DNA of 64,000 nucleotides from Variovorax sp. 679 (GTDB lineage Bacteria; Pseudomonadota; Gammaproteobacteria; Burkholderiales; Burkholderiaceae_C): NCBI RefSeq assembly GCF_003952185.1, contig NZ_RXFS01000015.1, positions 1 through 64,000 of the forward strand, in the 5' to 3' direction. Numbering within the stretch: position 1 is the first letter of the stretch; every line of letters starts with the position of its first letter. Below are positions 7,743 through 15,339 of the stretch, piece by piece. A program made the translations under genes and the position numbers. The notes under the pieces are model-generated. The model worked only from the letters and a program-made list of their open reading frames with translations, was not told the origin of the DNA and did not search any database.

Positions 7743-8756
7743 ATGACGTCATCATCTTCCCCCTTGGCCATGTTCCCCGCCGGACGGCCGCGGCGGCTGC
7801 GCCGCGACGCTTTCACCCGCAATCTGGTTCGCGAGCATGCGCTGACGGTCAATGACCTGATCTACCCGGTGTTCGTCCAGGAAGGCGAGAAACGCCGCGA
7901 TGCCGTTCCCTCGATGCCCGGCGTGGACCGCCTGAGCCTCGACCTGCTCCTGCCTGTGGCCGAGCAGTGCGTGACGGCCGGCATCCCGGTGATGGCGCTG
8001 TTCCCGGTGATCGACGCCAGCCTCAAGACACCCGACGGCCGAGAGGCCTTCAACCCCGACGGGCTGATTCCCCGCGTGGTGGCCGCCCTCAAGGCGCGCT
8101 TTCCCGAGCTGGGCGTGATGACCGACGTCGCCCTCGACCCCTACACCAGTCACGGCCAGGACGGCCTGCTCGACGACACCGGCTACATTCTCAACGACGC
8201 GACCGTCGAGGTGCTGGTGAAGCAGGCGCTCGCGCAGTCGCAGGCCGGCGTGGACATCGTGGCCCCCAGCGACATGATGGACGGGCGCATCGGCGCCATC
8301 CGCAACGCGCTCGAAGCCCGCGGCGACATCCACACGCGCATCATGGCCTATAGCGCCAAGTACGCCAGCGCCTTCTACGGTCCCTTCCGCGATGCCGTGG
8401 GCTCGGCCGCCACGCTCGGCAAGAGCAACAAGAAGGTCTACCAGATGGACCCGGGCAACAGCGACGAGGCGCTGCGCGAAGTCGCCATCGACATCGCCGA
8501 AGGCGCCGACATGGTGATGGTGAAGCCCGGCATGCCCTACCTCGACATCGTGCGCCGGGTGAAGGACCAGTTCCACGTGCCCACCTTCGCCTACCAGGTC
8601 AGCGGCGAGTACGCGATGCTCAAGGCCGCTGCCCAGAACGGCTGGCTCGACCACGACGCCGTGGTGCTCGAAAGCCTGCTGGCCTTCAAGCGCGCCGGCG
8701 CCGACGGCGTGCTGACCTATTTCGCGCTCGACGCCGCGCGCCTGCTGCAGAAGTAA
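7743..8756 (+). CDS. hemB: Delta-aminolevulinic acid dehydratase (porphobilinogen synthase)
   Basis: Condenses two 5-aminolevulinate molecules to porphobilinogen, the second common step of tetrapyrrole synthesis. It is 337 residues. The Schiff-base lysines are Lys206 (YSAKYASAFYGPFRDA) and Lys261 (MVKPGMPYLD). The metal-site segment reads DVALDPYTSHGQDG (128-141) and lacks the three cysteines of zinc enzymes, marking it as the magnesium-type group. The start at 7743 could be replaced by the ATG at 7770 (MFPAGRP), which begins closer to the conserved region. It is divergent from hemJ. Confidence 0.96.
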   Translation: MTSSSSPLAMFPAGRPRRLRRDAFTRNLVREHALTVNDLIYPVFVQEGEKRRDAVPSMPGVDRLSLDLLLPVAEQCVTAGIPVMALFPVIDASLKTPDGREAFNPDGLIPRVVAALKARFPELGVMTDVALDPYTSHGQDGLLDDTGYILNDATVEVLVKQALAQSQAGVDIVAPSDMMDGRIGAIRNALEARGDIHTRIMAYSAKYASAFYGPFRDAVGSAATLGKSNKKVYQMDPGNSDEALREVAIDIAEGADMVMVKPGMPYLDIVRRVKDQFHVPTFAYQVSGEYAMLKAAAQNGWLDHDAVVLESLLAFKRAGADGVLTYFALDAARLLQK

Positions 8757-8775
8757 CGGCGCGTCGACACCGGGC

Positions 8776-9948
8776 ATGCGCATCTTCGAAATCAACCGCT
8801 CGCAGGTCAGCGAGCACGCCGCCCTCGCACCGCTGGCCGCGCCGGGCGCATGCGGCGCCGGGGGCTACCTCTGGATCTCGCTCACGCGGGACGAATTCCG
8901 CGCCTCGCTGGCCGAGGTGCAGCAGATCCTGCAGACGCTGTGCCTCACGCAGCTGGTCGACCTGCACGTGGCCGACCTGCTCAACGACCAGTTGCCCTCG
9001 CACTACGACTACACCTCGCTGTACGACGTGCTGGTGTTCCGGCGGCTGGCCAACGGGCAAGGCCAGGCGGCGCTGGGGAACGGCAAAGGCAACGGCAACG
9101 AAGCCCCGCCAGCTCCGGCCACCGCCCCGCGCCAGCCCCGCAGCGGCCCGCCGGTGCTGCGCCGCGTCGACACCCGGCCAGTCGGCTTCGCGGTGTTCGA
9201 CCGCGTGCTGCTCTCGGTGCACCCCGAAGACGGCGCGGTGCGCGACGCCTTCGCCGCAAGGCTGCTGGCGGCCGCCTCGAGCGACGACCGCGGCACCCCG
9301 GCGCTCGACGTGCGCGCCACCTCGGCCCGCCTGCCGACCAGCCCTTCGGACCTGATGCTGCGCGTCATCAACCAGATCGTCGACGGCTACCTCGACCTGC
9401 GGCGCGAACTCACCAAGCAGCTCGACCACTGGCAGACCGAGCTGATCGACCCGCGCAGCCGCTTCACCAACTGGGGCGCGCTGATGGAGGCGCGCCAGTC
9501 GCTGCACCACCTGGACGAGATCTGCGAAGATCAGCGCGCCGCCATGCAGGACTGGATCGACTCGCTCGAGACGCTGCCCGCGCCCAAGGGCGAGACGGAG
9601 CAGCGCGAGCGGGAACTCATCATGATCCGCAGCCGCGACGTGCTGGAGCACATCGAGCGCGTGGTACACCACGTGCACCGGCTGGAGCAGAACGCCGAGA
9701 CGGCCGTGCAGATGCACTTCAGCGTCCAGGGCCACCGCGCCAACGACATCATGCGGGTGCTGACGGTGCTCACCGCCGTATTCCTGCCGCTGAACCTCAT
9801 CGCCGGCATCTTCGGCATGAACTTCGAGTTCATCCCGCTGGTGCACAAGGCCGACGGCTTCTGGATCGCGATGACGTCCATGCTGGTCATCGCGGTGCTG
9901 CTGGTCGTGATCTTCTGGCGCAAACGCTACCTCGCCCGCACGCGCTGA
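8776..9948 (+). CDS. CorA-family divalent cation transporter
   Basis: A 390-residue inner-membrane protein with two C-terminal transmembrane helices. The family GMN motif is at 347-349 (GIFGMNFEFIP), after a long cytoplasmic domain with coiled-coil helices around residues 200-320. The second helix ends in WRKRYLARTR. Residues about 94-127 are a Gly/Asn/Pro/Ala-rich low-complexity linker inserted in the N-terminal domain, not typical of CorA. Mg2+/Co2+/Ni2+ versus Zn2+ (ZntB-like) specificity cannot be told. It starts 19 bp after hemB, so it may be co-transcribed with it, and a strong terminator follows. Confidence 0.88.
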   Translation: MRIFEINRSQVSEHAALAPLAAPGACGAGGYLWISLTRDEFRASLAEVQQILQTLCLTQLVDLHVADLLNDQLPSHYDYTSLYDVLVFRRLANGQGQAALGNGKGNGNEAPPAPATAPRQPRSGPPVLRRVDTRPVGFAVFDRVLLSVHPEDGAVRDAFAARLLAAASSDDRGTPALDVRATSARLPTSPSDLMLRVINQIVDGYLDLRRELTKQLDHWQTELIDPRSRFTNWGALMEARQSLHHLDEICEDQRAAMQDWIDSLETLPAPKGETEQRERELIMIRSRDVLEHIERVVHHVHRLEQNAETAVQMHFSVQGHRANDIMRVLTVLTAVFLPLNLIAGIFGMNFEFIPLVHKADGFWIAMTSMLVIAVLLVVIFWRKRYLARTR

Positions 9949-9972
9949 CGAGCCGAATCCGTCCCGCCAACG

Positions 9973-10003
9973 AAAAAGGGCCACGCTTTCGCGTGGCCCT
10001 TTT
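9973..10003. terminator. Bidirectional terminator
   Basis: AAAAAGGGCCACGC-TTTC-GCGTGGCCCTTTT has a 9-bp GC-rich stem flanked by A and T runs, working in both directions. It ends the hemB-corA unit on the plus strand and the small exported gene at 10035 on the minus strand. Confidence 0.9.
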
Positions 10004-10034
10004 CGATTTCGACGACCCCAAGGGGCCGCTTCGA

Positions 10035-10403
10035 TTACTTGGCGACGGCGCCCGAACCTTGCTGGGCCTGAACGCGAGCGTCCATCGGGTGCGGCATGGT
10101 CGAGATGACCTTGCTGTTCACGCGCGAGCCGCCGGTCACGTTCTGGTCGGGGGCGTAGGCGGTGCGAACGGCTTCGGCTTCGACGATCGAACGGTCCTTC
10201 GACACGGCAACCGTTTCCGGGCCGCGCGAACCGCGCACGACGTTCTGGTTGGGAGCCGACGCGGTGCGCACGGCTTCGGCGTTGACTTCGTCGCGGCTCT
10301 TGGTCGAGACGGCGGTGTTCACGCCTTGGTAGGTTTCAGCCTGAGCGCCGGTCACGGCCAGCAGGGTCAGGGCGGCAGCTGCGAGGATTTGCGAGGTCTT
10401 CAT
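10035..10403 (-). CDS. Small exported protein with duplicated motif
   Basis: A 122-residue protein that I cannot assign to a characterised family. A clear signal peptide (MKTSQILAAAALTLLAVTGAQA) is followed by a short mature part made of two similar units, AEAVRTASAPNQNVVRGSR and AEAVRTAYAPDQNVTGGSR. I chose the ATG at 10403 because AGGAGA stands about 8 bases upstream and the signal peptide begins there. It is a paralog of the gene at 10623-10952, which has one unit. A palindromic site at 10524-10544 matches one beside the LysR gene at 11086. Confidence 0.8.
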   Translation of the reverse strand: MKTSQILAAAALTLLAVTGAQAETYQGVNTAVSTKSRDEVNAEAVRTASAPNQNVVRGSRGPETVAVSKDRSIVEAEAVRTAYAPDQNVTGGSRVNSKVISTMPHPMDARVQAQQGSGAVAK

Positions 10404-10523
10404 ATTCAGTTCTCCTAGGGTGTTCGTTGGATGGTTCGTCCACCAGGCCTGCTGGTTCGCGAGCCTGTGCGGCGAGTTTCCGGGCGAACCGCGTTGCCGG
10501 AACACTCGGTTCAGAGACACCGT

Positions 10524-10544
10524 GTTTCCTCTATTGAAACAATG
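10524..10544. promoter_or_regulatory. LysR-type operator candidate, copy 1
   Basis: GTTTC-N7-GAAACAATG, about 121 bp upstream of the small exported gene at 10403. The same arrangement, GTTCC-N7-GAAACAATG, occurs at 11054-11074. Identical spacing and the shared right half make coincidence unlikely and suggest control by the neighbouring LysR protein. Confidence 0.55.
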
Positions 10545-10566
10545 CCGACATCAAGGCATGCAAAGC

Positions 10567-10600
10567 AAAAAAGCCGGGCCCGGTTCTCACCGGCCCGGCC
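10567..10600 (-). terminator. Terminator of the 10623-10952 gene
   Basis: A GC-rich stem of about 11 bp (GCCGGGC-CGGT pairing, one bulge, TCTC loop) is followed on the minus strand by six T residues. It lies just after the stop codon of the second small exported gene and separates it from its paralog. Confidence 0.85.
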
Positions 10601-10622
10601 TTGTCGAGAGAAGGCTTCCGGC

Positions 10623-10952
10623 CTATCGCCGGGGGTTCTGGAATTGCGGCGGCACTTCGCTGTTGACGAAGGCGCGGCGGTCCAGGTTCTGGTTCGGCGC
10701 ATGGGCCGCGGCCACTGCCTGGGCCCGGACCGAGGCCCGGTCCAGCGAACTCGGCCGCGAGACCAGCGGCGGCGCCACGACGTCGCCGTAGACATTGCCG
10801 TCGCGCGCCGCGGCGTCCGCGCCGGCGGCCACATCGCCACGGCTGGTGACGGCCTTGAGCGGCTGCACCGGCTCGAAGCCCTGCTGCGCCTGCGCACCGG
10901 AGGCGGCGAGCAGCGACAGAACGGCGGCGGCAACGAGGTTCGAGGTTTTCAT
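10623..10952 (-). CDS. Small exported protein, paralog of 10035-10403
   Basis: A 109-residue protein with signal peptide MKTSNLVAAAVLSLLAASGAQAQ. The mature part ends with one copy of the motif found twice in the neighbour (AQAVAAAHAPNQNLDRRAFVNSEVPP). Function is unknown. It is transcribed alone, judging from its own terminator, and diverges from the LysR gene at 11086 across a 133-bp spacer holding the shared palindromic site. Similar signal peptides and motifs suggest a recent duplication followed by repeat gain or loss. Confidence 0.8.
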   Translation of the reverse strand: MKTSNLVAAAVLSLLAASGAQAQQGFEPVQPLKAVTSRGDVAAGADAAARDGNVYGDVVAPPLVSRPSSLDRASVRAQAVAAAHAPNQNLDRRAFVNSEVPPQFQNPRR

Positions 10953-11053
10953 TTCAGTTCCTTCCAGCGGCCCAGCCGGGCTGGCGACGCTGGCGTGTAA
11001 CCGAAGTGTCGCCCGAACCAGCTAGGAAAAACCCGGGAGAATCGAACCATCGC

Positions 11054-11074
11054 GTTCCCAAAACGGAAACAATG
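11054..11074. promoter_or_regulatory. LysR-type operator candidate, copy 2
   Basis: GTTCC-N7-GAAACAATG lies 12 bp before the LysR start codon and about 102 bp upstream of the divergent small exported gene at 10952. It matches copy 1 at 10524-10544 in spacing and in the whole right half. A site so close to the LysR start fits negative autoregulation. Confidence 0.55.
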
Positions 11075-11085
11075 GACCCATCCTC

Positions 11086-12000
11086 ATGGACAGTCTCGAT
11101 CTGATCAGAACCTTCCGGGAAGTCGCCTCGCACGGCAGCTTTTCCCAGGCAGCCAAGAGGCTGGACATGTCGAAGGCCACCGTCAGCAAGTATGTGGCCG
11201 AGCTGGAAACCCGCTTCGGCGTGCGTCTTCTCAACCGCTCCACGCGCTCCGTGAGCCTCACCGACGCCGGCCAGCTGCTGCTGGAGCGCAGCACGCCGGT
11301 GCTCGAAATGGTCGAGCTGACCCAGTCGGAGCTGCAAGACCGCGCCAGCCAGCCCGGCGGCCGGCTGCGCATCTCCGCCCCGCACGGCATGGGCAACGGC
11401 GAGTTTCCGAACCTGCTGGCCGACTTCATGCGCTACTACCCGGACGTGAGCATCAGCCTGCAGCTGACGAACCGCACGGTCGACCTGGCCGAAGAAGGCA
11501 TCGACGTCGACATCCGCAGCGGCCCGGTGGAAGACGCCAACCTCATCGTGCGCAAGCTCCGGCTCATGGAAATGGTGGTCTGCGCCTCGCCCATCTACTG
11601 GAAGAAGCACGGCAAGCCCGAGCATCCGCGCGACCTGGCCACGCACGAAGCCCTCACCCATTCCCTGCTCGGTGCGCAGCCGGTGTGGCGCTTCGACGAC
11701 AACGGCCAGCCCCTGGACGTGCACGTCAAGAGCCGCATGGACTGCACCGAGGGCGCCCCGCTGATCCGTGTCGCGATGCGCGGATTCGGCGTGATCTACC
11801 TGCCTTCGATCCTCGTGCAGTCGCACATCGAGCACGGCGAGCTGGTGCCGGTGCTGCAGGGCTACACGCGCAAGGACATGTGGCTGTCGGCCGCGTACCT
11901 CCAGCGGCGCCACAACAGCGCCGCGCTACGTGCGCTGCTCGACTTCCTGCAGACCCGCGTGGGCGACGGACCCGGCCTCAAGCGCAAGCAGGCATCATGA
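11086..12000 (+). CDS. LysR-family transcriptional regulator
   Basis: A 304-residue DNA-binding protein. The N-terminal winged helix-turn-helix spans about residues 1-60 (FREVASHGSFSQAAKRLDMSKATVSKYVAELE), and the substrate-binding domain about 88-295. It is of the type often annotated near AaeR/CrgA-like regulators. Neighbours are the divergent small exported genes. Two matching palindromes (10524-10544, 11054-11074) are likely targets. The gene ends directly in a bidirectional terminator. The ligand is unknown. Confidence 0.93.
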   Translation: MDSLDLIRTFREVASHGSFSQAAKRLDMSKATVSKYVAELETRFGVRLLNRSTRSVSLTDAGQLLLERSTPVLEMVELTQSELQDRASQPGGRLRISAPHGMGNGEFPNLLADFMRYYPDVSISLQLTNRTVDLAEEGIDVDIRSGPVEDANLIVRKLRLMEMVVCASPIYWKKHGKPEHPRDLATHEALTHSLLGAQPVWRFDDNGQPLDVHVKSRMDCTEGAPLIRVAMRGFGVIYLPSILVQSHIEHGELVPVLQGYTRKDMWLSAAYLQRRHNSAALRALLDFLQTRVGDGPGLKRKQAS

Positions 12001-12028
12001 AAAAAAGCCCGGTATGCCGGGCTTTTTT
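12001..12028. terminator. Bidirectional terminator
   Basis: AAAAAAGCCCGG-TATG-CCGGGCTTTTTT is a perfect 12-bp symmetric stem with A and T runs at either side. It starts at the LysR stop codon and also serves the convergent dienelactone hydrolase gene. Confidence 0.95.
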
Positions 12029-12045
12029 CTGTTCGCCGGAGAGCG

Positions 12046-12729
12046 TCAGCCGACGTGCTTCGCGAAGAACGCCAGCGTGCGCTCGCGCGCCAGCTTGGCC
12101 GCCTCGGCGTTGTACGAACCGCGCTGGTCGCAGTTGAAGCCGTGGCCCACCGGGTACACGTGCACTTCCACCTCCGGATGCGCCTTCTTGAACGACTCGA
12201 TGGTGTCCAGCGGAATCCAGTGGTCCTGGTTGCCGAAGTGCGCGAGCACCGGCACCTTGGGCTGGCGCGCCGTTTCTTCCGGTGAAGTCATGCCGCCGCC
12301 GTAGTAGGGCGCGGCCGCGGCCAGCCCGGGCAGCAGCGCCGCGGCGCGCCACACCAGCAGGCCGCCCCAGCAGTAGCCGACGATGCCGACCTTGCCTGCC
12401 TTCGACGCGTAGGCGATCGACGCCTCGATGTCCTGCAGCACGCCCGGCGCCGGCAGCGCCTCGACCGCCGTCTTCAGGCCGAAGCCGTTCTTCATGTCGT
12501 CTTCCGAATAGCCCAGCTCCACGCCCGGCTTGACGCGCTGGAAGGTCGACGGCGCCACGGCCAGGTAGCCCTCGGCCGCATAGCCGTCGGCCACCGAGCG
12601 GATGTGCGAGTTCACGCCGAAGATTTCCTGCACCACGACCACCGCGCCGCGCGGCTTGCCAGCCGGCTCGGCCACGTAGGCGGGGAAGCTCAGGCCGTCC
12701 CTGGCCTTGAGATCGATGAATTGACCCAT
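12046..12729 (-). CDS. Dienelactone hydrolase family protein
   Basis: A 227-residue alpha/beta hydrolase related to carboxymethylenebutenolidase, which opens dienelactones in chlorocatechol breakdown. The triad of that family is present: Cys120 in GYCWGG, Asp169 in GNQDHW and His196 in GHGF. Glu35 in QEIFG matches the residue that activates the cysteine. There is no signal peptide. No other chlorocatechol genes are nearby, so a general ester or lactone role is as likely. The DsbA-family gene lies 42 bp upstream on the same strand. Confidence 0.92.
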   Translation of the reverse strand: MGQFIDLKARDGLSFPAYVAEPAGKPRGAVVVVQEIFGVNSHIRSVADGYAAEGYLAVAPSTFQRVKPGVELGYSEDDMKNGFGLKTAVEALPAPGVLQDIEASIAYASKAGKVGIVGYCWGGLLVWRAAALLPGLAAAAPYYGGGMTSPEETARQPKVPVLAHFGNQDHWIPLDTIESFKKAHPEVEVHVYPVGHGFNCDQRGSYNAEAAKLARERTLAFFAKHVG

Positions 12730-12771
12730 GTTTTCTTTCTCCTTGATGGCACCCCGAAAAAGGTGCCGGGG

Positions 12772-13374
12772 TTACGGGCGCAGCGCCCTCTCGACGAAGT
12801 CGAGACGATCTTGCCCCCAGAATATTTCACCGTCGATCACGTAGCTCGGTGCGCCGAACACCTGCGTGTCGATGGCTTCCTGCGTGTAGGCCTCGTAGCG
12901 TTCCTGCACGGCCTGGCTTTGCGACTGCTCGCCGCGCTTGGGCGACAGTCCGCATTCGATCACCAGCGAATCGAGCACCTTCGGATCGCCGATGTTGCGC
13001 TCCTGCACCCACACGGCCGCGAACACCGCCCCGCACATGCGCATCGCGGCCTCGGTGCCGTCGTGCATGTCGACCGCGATGATGATCCGGGCCGCGTCGT
13101 CGCTGGCCACCGGAAAGAACTTCGGCTTGACGTTCAGCGGCAGGCCGAGGTGGCTCGAACAGCGCGCCAGGTCGACCAGCCGGTAGGCTTGGCGCTGCGG
13201 CGCGCGCTTGCCCAGCGGCAGCCCGCCCGACACCGGGAACACGCTGCCCATGTCGATGGGCCGCACGCGCACCGTGGCGCCGGCTGCCGCGGCAATCGCC
13301 GCAAAGCGGGAATGCCCCAGATAGGTCCACGGGCTCTGTGGCGCAAAGTAATAGTCGATCGTCTTGGTGCTCAT
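12772..13374 (-). CDS. DsbA-family isomerase (2-hydroxychromene-2-carboxylate isomerase-like)
   Basis: A 200-residue thioredoxin-fold protein of the kappa-class GST/HCCA isomerase group. The active site reads YYFAPQSPWTYLG near the N-terminus, with Ser in place of the DsbA cysteine pair. The C-terminal VFGAPSYVIDGEIFWGQDRL is the typical cis-Pro end of the family. HCCA isomerases act in naphthalene degradation, but many homologs lie outside such pathways, as here. The start at 13374 puts GGGGG about 7 bases upstream; the ATG at 13380 is also possible. It is probably co-transcribed with the dienelactone hydrolase and divergent from the SDR. Confidence 0.88.
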   Translation of the reverse strand: MSTKTIDYYFAPQSPWTYLGHSRFAAIAAAAGATVRVRPIDMGSVFPVSGGLPLGKRAPQRQAYRLVDLARCSSHLGLPLNVKPKFFPVASDDAARIIIAVDMHDGTEAAMRMCGAVFAAVWVQERNIGDPKVLDSLVIECGLSPKRGEQSQSQAVQERYEAYTQEAIDTQVFGAPSYVIDGEIFWGQDRLDFVERALRP

Positions 13375-13447
13375 GCGCATGCCCCCGGTGATGTAATCCA
13401 AGCCGGCCGTTTTAACTGACACGCAGTTTCTCTGCAGGAGGTAGGTT

Positions 13448-14194
13448 TTGGACCAGGTGCTATTGATCACGGGCGGCGGCCGCGGCATCGGCGCCGCCAC
13501 CGCCGTGCTGGCAGCCAGTCGCGGCTACGCGGTGGCCGTCAACTACGCCACCAATTCGCTGGCGGCCGACGAAGTGGTGCGCACCATCCGCGAGAACGGC
13601 GGCAACGCCATGGCCGTGCAGGCCGACGTGGGCGACGAGGCGCAGGTGATCGCCATGTTCCGGAAGGTCGACGCCAGGTTCGGCCGCCTCACCGCGCTGG
13701 TCAACAACGCCGGCGTGGTCGACGTGACGGCGCGCGTGGACGAAATGAGCGCAGCCCGGCTGGAGCGCATGTTCCGCATCAACGTGATCGGCAGCTTCGT
13801 CTGCGCGCGCGAGGCCGTGCGGCGCATGAGCACGCGCCACGGCGGCTCGGGCGGCGCCATCGTCAACACCTCCAGCGGCGCCTCGCGGCTGGGCTCGCCG
13901 GGCCAGTACGTCGACTACGCCGCCAGCAAGGGCGCCATCGACACCTTCACCATCGGCCTGGCCAAGGAGGTGGCCGAGGAAGGCATCCGCGTCAACGCGG
14001 TGCGCCCCGGCCTGATCGACACCGAAATCCATGCCTCCGGCGGCCTGCCCGACCGTGCCTTCGAACTCGCGCCCACGGTGCCGATGAAGCGCACCGGCAG
14101 CGCCGAGGAAATAGCCGGCGCCATCCTGTGGCTGCTCTCGCCCGAGGCCAGCTACACCACCATGGCCCTGCTCGACGTCACCGGAGGCCGCTGA
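13448..14194 (+). CDS. SDR-family oxidoreductase
   Basis: A 248-residue classical short-chain dehydrogenase/reductase. The cofactor motif is TGGGRGIG (8-15), followed by NNAG (86-89) and the catalytic Ser142/143, Tyr157 and Lys161 (YVDYAASK). The start is TTG at 13448; a strong ribosome-binding site AGGAGGT (13436-13442), 5 bases away, supports it, and there is no better ATG. The substrate is unknown; the N-terminus and TAQ-like C-terminus resemble glucose or 3-oxoacyl reductases. It is 3 bp before marC, so the two are translationally close. Confidence 0.92.
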   Translation: MDQVLLITGGGRGIGAATAVLAASRGYAVAVNYATNSLAADEVVRTIRENGGNAMAVQADVGDEAQVIAMFRKVDARFGRLTALVNNAGVVDVTARVDEMSAARLERMFRINVIGSFVCAREAVRRMSTRHGGSGGAIVNTSSGASRLGSPGQYVDYAASKGAIDTFTIGLAKEVAEEGIRVNAVRPGLIDTEIHASGGLPDRAFELAPTVPMKRTGSAEEIAGAILWLLSPEASYTTMALLDVTGGR

Positions 14195-14197
14195 TCC

Positions 14198-14851
14198 ATG
14201 AGCACATCGATGGACCTGATCAAGCCGCTGGTGACGCTGGTGGCCATCGTCAACCCGCTGGCCATCGTGCCCTTCTTCATCCACTACACGCAGGGCTACA
14301 GCGACGCGCAGCGCCGCCACACGGTGCGCATGTCGGCCTTCAGCGCCTTCGTGGTCATTGCCGTGAGCGCGCTGCTGGGGCTGCAGCTGCTGTCCTTCTT
14401 CGGCATTTCCATCGCGAGCTTCCAGGTCGGCGGCGGGCTGCTGCTGCTCATGAGTTCGCTGTCGATGCTCAACGCCAAGCCGGCCGAGAGCAAGACCAAC
14501 GTGGAGGAGCTTCGCGCCACCGAGGTGAAGGCGTCGATGGGGGCGTCGATCGCGGTGGTGCCGCTCACCATTCCGCTGCTCACCGGGCCGGCCACCATCT
14601 CCACCGTGGTGATCTACGCGGACAAGGCGCAGCACCTGTGGGAGCTTGCGATTTTGGTGGGCTACGGCGTGGTGGTGGCGCTGGCCACCGCCCTGGCCTT
14701 CTCGCTCGCTCAGCCGATCGCGCGCGTGCTCGGCAAGACGGGCATCAACATCATGACGCGGCTGATGGGCCTGATCCTCGCCGCGCTCGCGGTCGAGGTG
14801 ATGGCCGACGGGCTCGGCAAGCTGTTCCCCATATTGAACAAGCTCGGCTGA
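14198..14851 (+). CDS. MarC-family integral membrane protein
   Basis: A 217-residue protein with six hydrophobic segments, of the MarC/UPF0056 family. The family segment TIPLLTGPATIS is at about 130-141, and the N-terminus has NPLAIVPFF. A GGAGG ribosome-binding site overlaps the end of the SDR gene. The function of MarC proteins is unsettled; the older link to multiple antibiotic resistance was not upheld. It converges with the EVE-domain gene. Confidence 0.9.
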   Translation: MSTSMDLIKPLVTLVAIVNPLAIVPFFIHYTQGYSDAQRRHTVRMSAFSAFVVIAVSALLGLQLLSFFGISIASFQVGGGLLLLMSSLSMLNAKPAESKTNVEELRATEVKASMGASIAVVPLTIPLLTGPATISTVVIYADKAQHLWELAILVGYGVVVALATALAFSLAQPIARVLGKTGINIMTRLMGLILAALAVEVMADGLGKLFPILNKLG

Positions 14852-14869
14852 GAGACCCTCGAGGCTGGC

Positions 14870-15331
14870 TCAGGCCAGCATCTTCTCGATGATCTTCCAG
14901 TGTGCGGGCTCGACCGGCGTGATCGACAGCCGGTTGCCCTTGCGCAGCACGATCAGCTCGGCCAGCTCCGGCCTGGCCCGCAGCTCTGGCAAGGCCAGCA
15001 GGCGCGTCTTGCGCAGCGCCTGCACGTCCACCAGCAGCCAGCGCGGATCGTCCTTCTTCGAGCCCGCGTCGTAGTAGGGCGACTTCGCGTCGAACTGCGT
15101 CGGGTCGGGCTTGATGCCCGAGGCCACCCGCGCGATGCCGGCGATGCCCGGCTCCGGGCAGCTCGAGTGATAGAACAGCACGCCGTCGCCGACCTTCATG
15201 CCGTCGCGCATGAAGTTGCGTGCCTGATAGTTGCGCACGCCGGTCCACGCCACGGTGGCGCCGGGCGCGGCGAGCGCATCGTCGATCGAGACCTCGTCGG
15301 GCTCGGATTTCATCAACCAGTAATTGGGCAT
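14870..15331 (-). CDS. EVE domain-containing protein
   Basis: A 153-residue single-domain protein of the EVE/thymocyte nuclear protein 1 type (PUA-related fold). The start MPNYWLMKSEPDEVSIDD and the segments WTGVRNYQARNFMRD and GDGVLFYHSSC are diagnostic. EVE domains bind modified bases; family members next to restriction genes read modified DNA, but stand-alone copies like this are common in proteobacteria and probably bind modified nucleotides or RNA. It lies just downstream of the liv-type binding-protein gene. Confidence 0.93.
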   Translation of the reverse strand: MPNYWLMKSEPDEVSIDDALAAPGATVAWTGVRNYQARNFMRDGMKVGDGVLFYHSSCPEPGIAGIARVASGIKPDPTQFDAKSPYYDAGSKKDDPRWLLVDVQALRKTRLLALPELRARPELAELIVLRKGNRLSITPVEPAHWKIIEKMLA

Positions 15332-15339
15332 GGTGCCCG

